Assembly: GCA_017849315.1 (NCBI GenBank)
Contig: JAFIHQ010000037.1
Location: forward strand, 1 to 8,200
DNA from: Treponema sp.
GTDB lineage: Bacteria; Spirochaetota; Spirochaetia; Treponematales; Rectinemataceae
Length of the DNA stretch: 8,200 bases
Reading direction: 5' to 3'
The notes beneath the pieces were generated by a model. That model did no database searches, was not told where the DNA came from, and saw only the letters and a list, made by a program, of their open reading frames with translations. The translations under genes were made by a program, and so were the position numbers. Of this stretch, positions 5,884 through 8,200 are shown piece by piece. The number at the start of each line of letters is the position of its first letter. Position 1 is the stretch's first letter.

Positions 5884-6672
5884 ATGATAACGCGAAGATT
5901 GGACGAGGCGCGGGACGCCTGGAAAAAGGGAGATGTTGAAGCGGCTCGGCGGGCCCATAGTGCTTCCGCTGCAGAAGAGAAGCACAGAACAGGAAGTGGC
6001 AAGTATATAAAGAGCATCGTTTATGGCGGCCTTGATGGCACCATAACAACGTTTGCAGCCGTAGCGGGGGTGGCTGGCGCTTCGTTATCGAGCGGCATCG
6101 TGCTCATTATGGGCCTTGCCAACTTGCTGGCAGATGGGCTTTCTATGTCGATTGGCGACTATCTGTCCTCCAAAAGCGAAAGTGAGTACGAGGCGGCGGA
6201 GCGGGCACGGGAAGCGTGGGAAGTGGATAATTACCCTGAGGGCGAAAAACGCGAGCTTGTCGAAATCTACAAAGACCGCGGAATGTCCAAAGAAGATGCG
6301 CACGCCGTAGTGGAAATTATAGCCAAAGACAAGAAATCCTGGGTTGATACAATGATGATCGAAGAGCTAGGGATTCTGCCAAGCGACGAGTCGCCAGTCA
6401 AGAACGCACTTGCTACCTTTGTGGCATTTGTTTGCTTTGGTTTTTTGCCCGTGGCAGCGTATGTACTCGGTATATTCATACCGGGCGTCGCTGCAATAGG
6501 ATTCCCCCTTTCTATTGGGCTGACGGCGCTGACCCTCTTCGGTCTTGGAGCGCTCAAGACGATAATTACGGGTAGAAAGTGGTACATTTCAGGGCTCGAG
6601 ATGCTTCTTGTCGGAAGTGTAGCAGCACTGGCAGCGTATGTCGTCGGATTGTTATTGGGCGGTTTGGCCTGA
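5884..6672 (+). CDS. VIT1/CCC1-family iron/manganese transporter
   Basis: Integral membrane protein of the vacuolar iron transporter family, which moves Fe2+ or Mn2+ across membranes, usually by proton antiport, to detoxify or store metal. From the ATG it has 262 residues. After a charged N-terminal segment (1-42), YGGLDGTITTFAAVAGVAGA (47-66) opens helix 1 and carries the helix 1 Asp51. Helix 2 (about 70-92) contains ADGLSMSIGDYLSS with Met88. A Glu-rich cytoplasmic metal-binding region (about 97-170) follows, with Glu98, 102, 107 and 110 and DTMMIEELGI (155-164), matching the Met-Met-x-Glu signature of plant VIT1. Three more helices lie at about 175-198, 203-226 and 238-260, giving the expected five. 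GGAGGT (5874-5879) 4-5 nt before the ATG at 5884 favours it over the in-frame GTG at 5863, which lacks an upstream ribosome binding site. The DJ-1 family gene follows after 37 nt. Metal choice is inferred. Confidence 0.9.
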   Translation: MITRRLDEARDAWKKGDVEAARRAHSASAAEEKHRTGSGKYIKSIVYGGLDGTITTFAAVAGVAGASLSSGIVLIMGLANLLADGLSMSIGDYLSSKSESEYEAAERAREAWEVDNYPEGEKRELVEIYKDRGMSKEDAHAVVEIIAKDKKSWVDTMMIEELGILPSDESPVKNALATFVAFVCFGFLPVAAYVLGIFIPGVAAIGFPLSIGLTALTLFGLGALKTIITGRKWYISGLEMLLVGSVAALAAYVVGLLLGGLA

Positions 6673-6683
6673 GTCACAGGCCA
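6665..6683 (+). other. Hairpin over the VIT stop codon
   Basis: TGGCCTG (6665-6671) and CAGGCCA (6677-6683) form a perfect 7-bp stem with the 5-nt loop AGTCA. The TGA stop (6670-6672) lies within it. No T-run follows and the next gene's AGGAGGT is only 16 nt away, so it is unlikely to be a terminator. It could tune coupling or mRNA processing between the two genes. Confidence 0.5.
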
Positions 6684-6709
6684 CGACAATGAATTTGCAG
6701 GAGGTCAAT

Positions 6710-7261
6710 ATGAAAACTGCCTGTGTGTTTATGGCTGACGGATCGGAGGAAGTCGAGGCGTTGACTCCTGTGGATTATCTCCGCAGGGCAGGTATCGAGG
6801 TAACACTCGTCGGGATGAGGAGTTTTCAGGTAAAGGGTGCAAGGAACATAGCGGTTACCGTCAATGCTGTCTTGGACAGTGTAAGCGAGAACCTCTTTGA
6901 CGCCGTAATTGTGCCTGGCGGCATGCCGGGTGCCACAAACATTGCGGGCTCTGCCAAGGCCGTTGCCATGATAAAACGGCATTTTTCCGAAGGAAAAATT
7001 GTCGCCGCGATTTGTGCTGCCCCCGCTGTTGTATTGCAAGGTGCTTGTGGACTCTTATCCGGCAGGCGCTTCACGGGCTTTCCTGGTACCGAGAAGCAGG
7101 TACCGGACGGGATTTTTGTGCCAGAACGAGTCGTACGGGACGGTAACATAATCACTTCGCGGGCGCCTGGCACGGCAGGCGAATTCGCCATTGCGATCAT
7201 AGAACAACTTATGGGTAGGCAAGTAGCCCAATCAGTGGCAGAGGCTGTATTGCTGAAATAG
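6710..7261 (+). CDS. DJ-1/PfpI (YajL/ThiJ-like) family protein
   Basis: Cytoplasmic DJ-1 superfamily member of 183 residues, close to human DJ-1 and E. coli YajL. Related proteins are linked to oxidative and carbonyl stress (chaperone, glyoxalase or deglycase activities, some disputed). The conserved start VFMADGSEEVEALTPVDYLR (6-25) includes Glu16, equivalent to DJ-1 Glu18. IVPGG (67-71) and the nucleophile elbow AAICAAPAVVL (99-109) with reactive Cys102 follow, then GRRFTGFPGTE (118-128), IITSRAPGTAGEFA (147-160) and a final helix. DJ-1 has a histidine near the active site (His126); this chain reads TGFPG there. The ATG has a perfect AGGAGGT (6699-6705) 4 nt upstream. Upstream in-frame codons back to 6638 overlap the VIT gene and are rejected. 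It probably shares a transcript with the VIT gene, which suggests a metal or redox stress context. Exact activity is not assignable. Confidence 0.93.
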   Translation: MKTACVFMADGSEEVEALTPVDYLRRAGIEVTLVGMRSFQVKGARNIAVTVNAVLDSVSENLFDAVIVPGGMPGATNIAGSAKAVAMIKRHFSEGKIVAAICAAPAVVLQGACGLLSGRRFTGFPGTEKQVPDGIFVPERVVRDGNIITSRAPGTAGEFAIAIIEQLMGRQVAQSVAEAVLLK

Positions 7262-7314
7262 CAGCTCCCGGTCAGGTCAGGCGTCGGCCGGGCAGGTGCT
7301 TGAGACGTAGATGA
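7262..7314. other. Convergent intergenic gap with weak hairpin
   Basis: This 53-nt gap separates two converging stop codons. CCCGG (7267-7271) can pair with CCGGG (7288-7292), and the loop holds a TCAGG doublet. There is no T-run on either strand, so terminator status is doubtful. Confidence 0.35.
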
Positions 7315-8200
7315 TTAAGTTGTTTCTCCCTTGTCAGAGGCGCTGATCTTTTGGCGGCGCAATACGCCATTCTTGTCCGGCTTGTATATTTTTGCCTTGA
7401 TTGGAACAGTGAAATAGACAATCGAACCGAACAGTAGGTGAAGATAGAATGCGCCAAGACGCCATATGAGAATGGCGCTCATTGCTTCTGCCGGCTTGCC
7501 GGTTATTGCACCCAAAACGAGTACGAAGCTGGCCTCTATGCTGCCCGCGGCACCAGGTGTCGGGATAAAAGCCGATACAAGGCTACAGAGTATAAATGTT
7601 AAAAGGAATTCTGGAACAGGAATTGCGATTCCAACAAACGCGGTGAGCGGCACGTAAAGGGCAAAGGCATAGATCAGTTGGTCGACCAAATAGAGTGCAA
7701 GGTCAGCCACTATGGCCGCAGTGTTCCCCACCCAGAGCAGCTTGAAGCCTTTGCTGAGGTCATCCGTCCACACGCAGAACTTTTCTGCCCATTTATCGTC
7801 TTTAGATACCTTGGCTATCCACTTGCCGAGACGTGATTTATCGAGTTTCAGCGCTAGTGCGTTAAGAAGATGGGCGTTGGTGAATGCTAAGATGAGGACA
7901 ACTGTTATTACGACAGTGACTATCATTCCAACGATCAGCAGGTACGAACCCTTGCCGGCCATCGCAATCAGATTAATGCCTCGCCGAAAGAAAATTAGGA
8001 TAATGGCAAGTTGGACCAAATTGCTCTCCATAATGCGGGAAAAAACCACATTGGAGGAGGTTGTCGATTCAAGCCCGAGCTTTGTGTAGTGGTAGATCTG
8101 AAACGGTTGCCCGCCAGTGGCACTTGGTGTCAGGTTTGAGAAGAGTGTGCCTATAATGTTGTTGTAAAAACCGTCTTTGAAAGAAAGATGTACATTGAGA
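7315..8200 (-). CDS. YbhN/LPG-synthase TM-domain flippase-like protein, N-terminus missing
   Basis: Integral membrane protein of the UPF0104 / lysylphosphatidylglycerol synthase transmembrane family (PF03706 type, AglD/YbhN relatives). Members are associated with lipid or lipid-linked glycan translocation or synthesis at the cytoplasmic membrane. The frame stays open to the right edge, so 294 C-terminal residues are visible and the start lies beyond 8200. The GTG at 8049 is an internal valine: conserved family sequence continues upstream of it, notably SNLTPSATGGQPFQ (visible residues 21-34). The second family hallmark, PTPGAAGSIEASF, is at 213-225. Hydrophobic segments lie at about 60-80, 85-108, 158-182, 186-211 and 240-265. 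The tail after 266 is short, basic and hydrophilic, and no soluble aminoacyl-transferase domain follows. It is therefore the stand-alone type rather than a full MprF. Substrate unknown; a link to the glycosyltransferase at 3309 is speculative. Confidence 0.88.
   Translation of the reverse strand, partial: LNVHLSFKDGFYNNIIGTLFSNLTPSATGGQPFQIYHYTKLGLESTTSSNVVFSRIMESNLVQLAIILIFFRRGINLIAMAGKGSYLLIVGMIVTVVITVVLILAFTNAHLLNALALKLDKSRLGKWIAKVSKDDKWAEKFCVWTDDLSKGFKLLWVGNTAAIVADLALYLVDQLIYAFALYVPLTAFVGIAIPVPEFLLTFILCSLVSAFIPTPGAAGSIEASFVLVLGAITGKPAEAMSAILIWRLGAFYLHLLFGSIVYFTVPIKAKIYKPDKNGVLRRQKISASDKGETT

Noticed and set aside
7085..7104. Paired GGTACC palindromes here and at 1904-1922 in eno
   Set aside because: These are six-base palindromes produced by ordinary Gly-Thr or Val-Pro type codons, with no wider symmetry.
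1..8200. A novel defence, mobile or biosynthetic system
   Set aside because: Every substantial open frame belongs to a known housekeeping, metabolic or membrane family. There are no transposase, integrase, reverse transcriptase, nuclease or toxin-antitoxin genes and no unexplained coding-size gap.

Overview
The window reads as ordinary chromosomal DNA from a bacterium of moderate GC content. Genes are closely packed, use AGGAGG-type ribosome binding sites, and sometimes start with GTG. The ParA/ParB, enolase and acetate kinase proteins resemble those of Gram-positive anaerobes or microaerophiles. My best guess is an actinobacterial lineage such as Coriobacteriia, but this is recollection of sequence style and not a search. 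The acetate kinase implies overflow or fermentative acetate metabolism.

Layout, left to right. A chromosome-partition operon, parA-parB, has an 8-nt overlap and its promoter lies outside the window. Next is eno with its own sigma70-like promoter, followed by a long structured hairpin with a T-run that looks like its terminator. A family 2 glycosyltransferase gene follows, with a C-terminal membrane region. It has its own extended -10 promoter, and a five-copy 7-bp tandem repeat sits between the predicted transcription start and the ribosome binding site. Converging on it from the minus strand is ackA; a long hairpin lies between the two 3' ends.

A roughly 200-bp divergent region separates ackA from a plus-strand pair: a VIT1/CCC1-type iron/manganese transporter and a DJ-1/PfpI-family protein. 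The pair is probably co-transcribed, with a small hairpin over the first gene's stop codon. A minus-strand membrane protein of the YbhN/LPG-synthase transmembrane (flippase-like) family converges on the pair and runs off the right edge, so its N-terminus is missing.

The genes do not form one pathway. They cover chromosome segregation, central carbon metabolism (enolase, acetate kinase), cell-surface glycan or lipid work (glycosyltransferase, flippase-like protein) and metal or oxidative stress handling (VIT transporter, DJ-1). I saw no mobile element, CRISPR array, tRNA or rRNA, and no convincing undescribed multigene system. The most unusual signal is the heptamer repeat in the glycosyltransferase leader, followed by the inverted repeat in the ackA/VIT divergent region.
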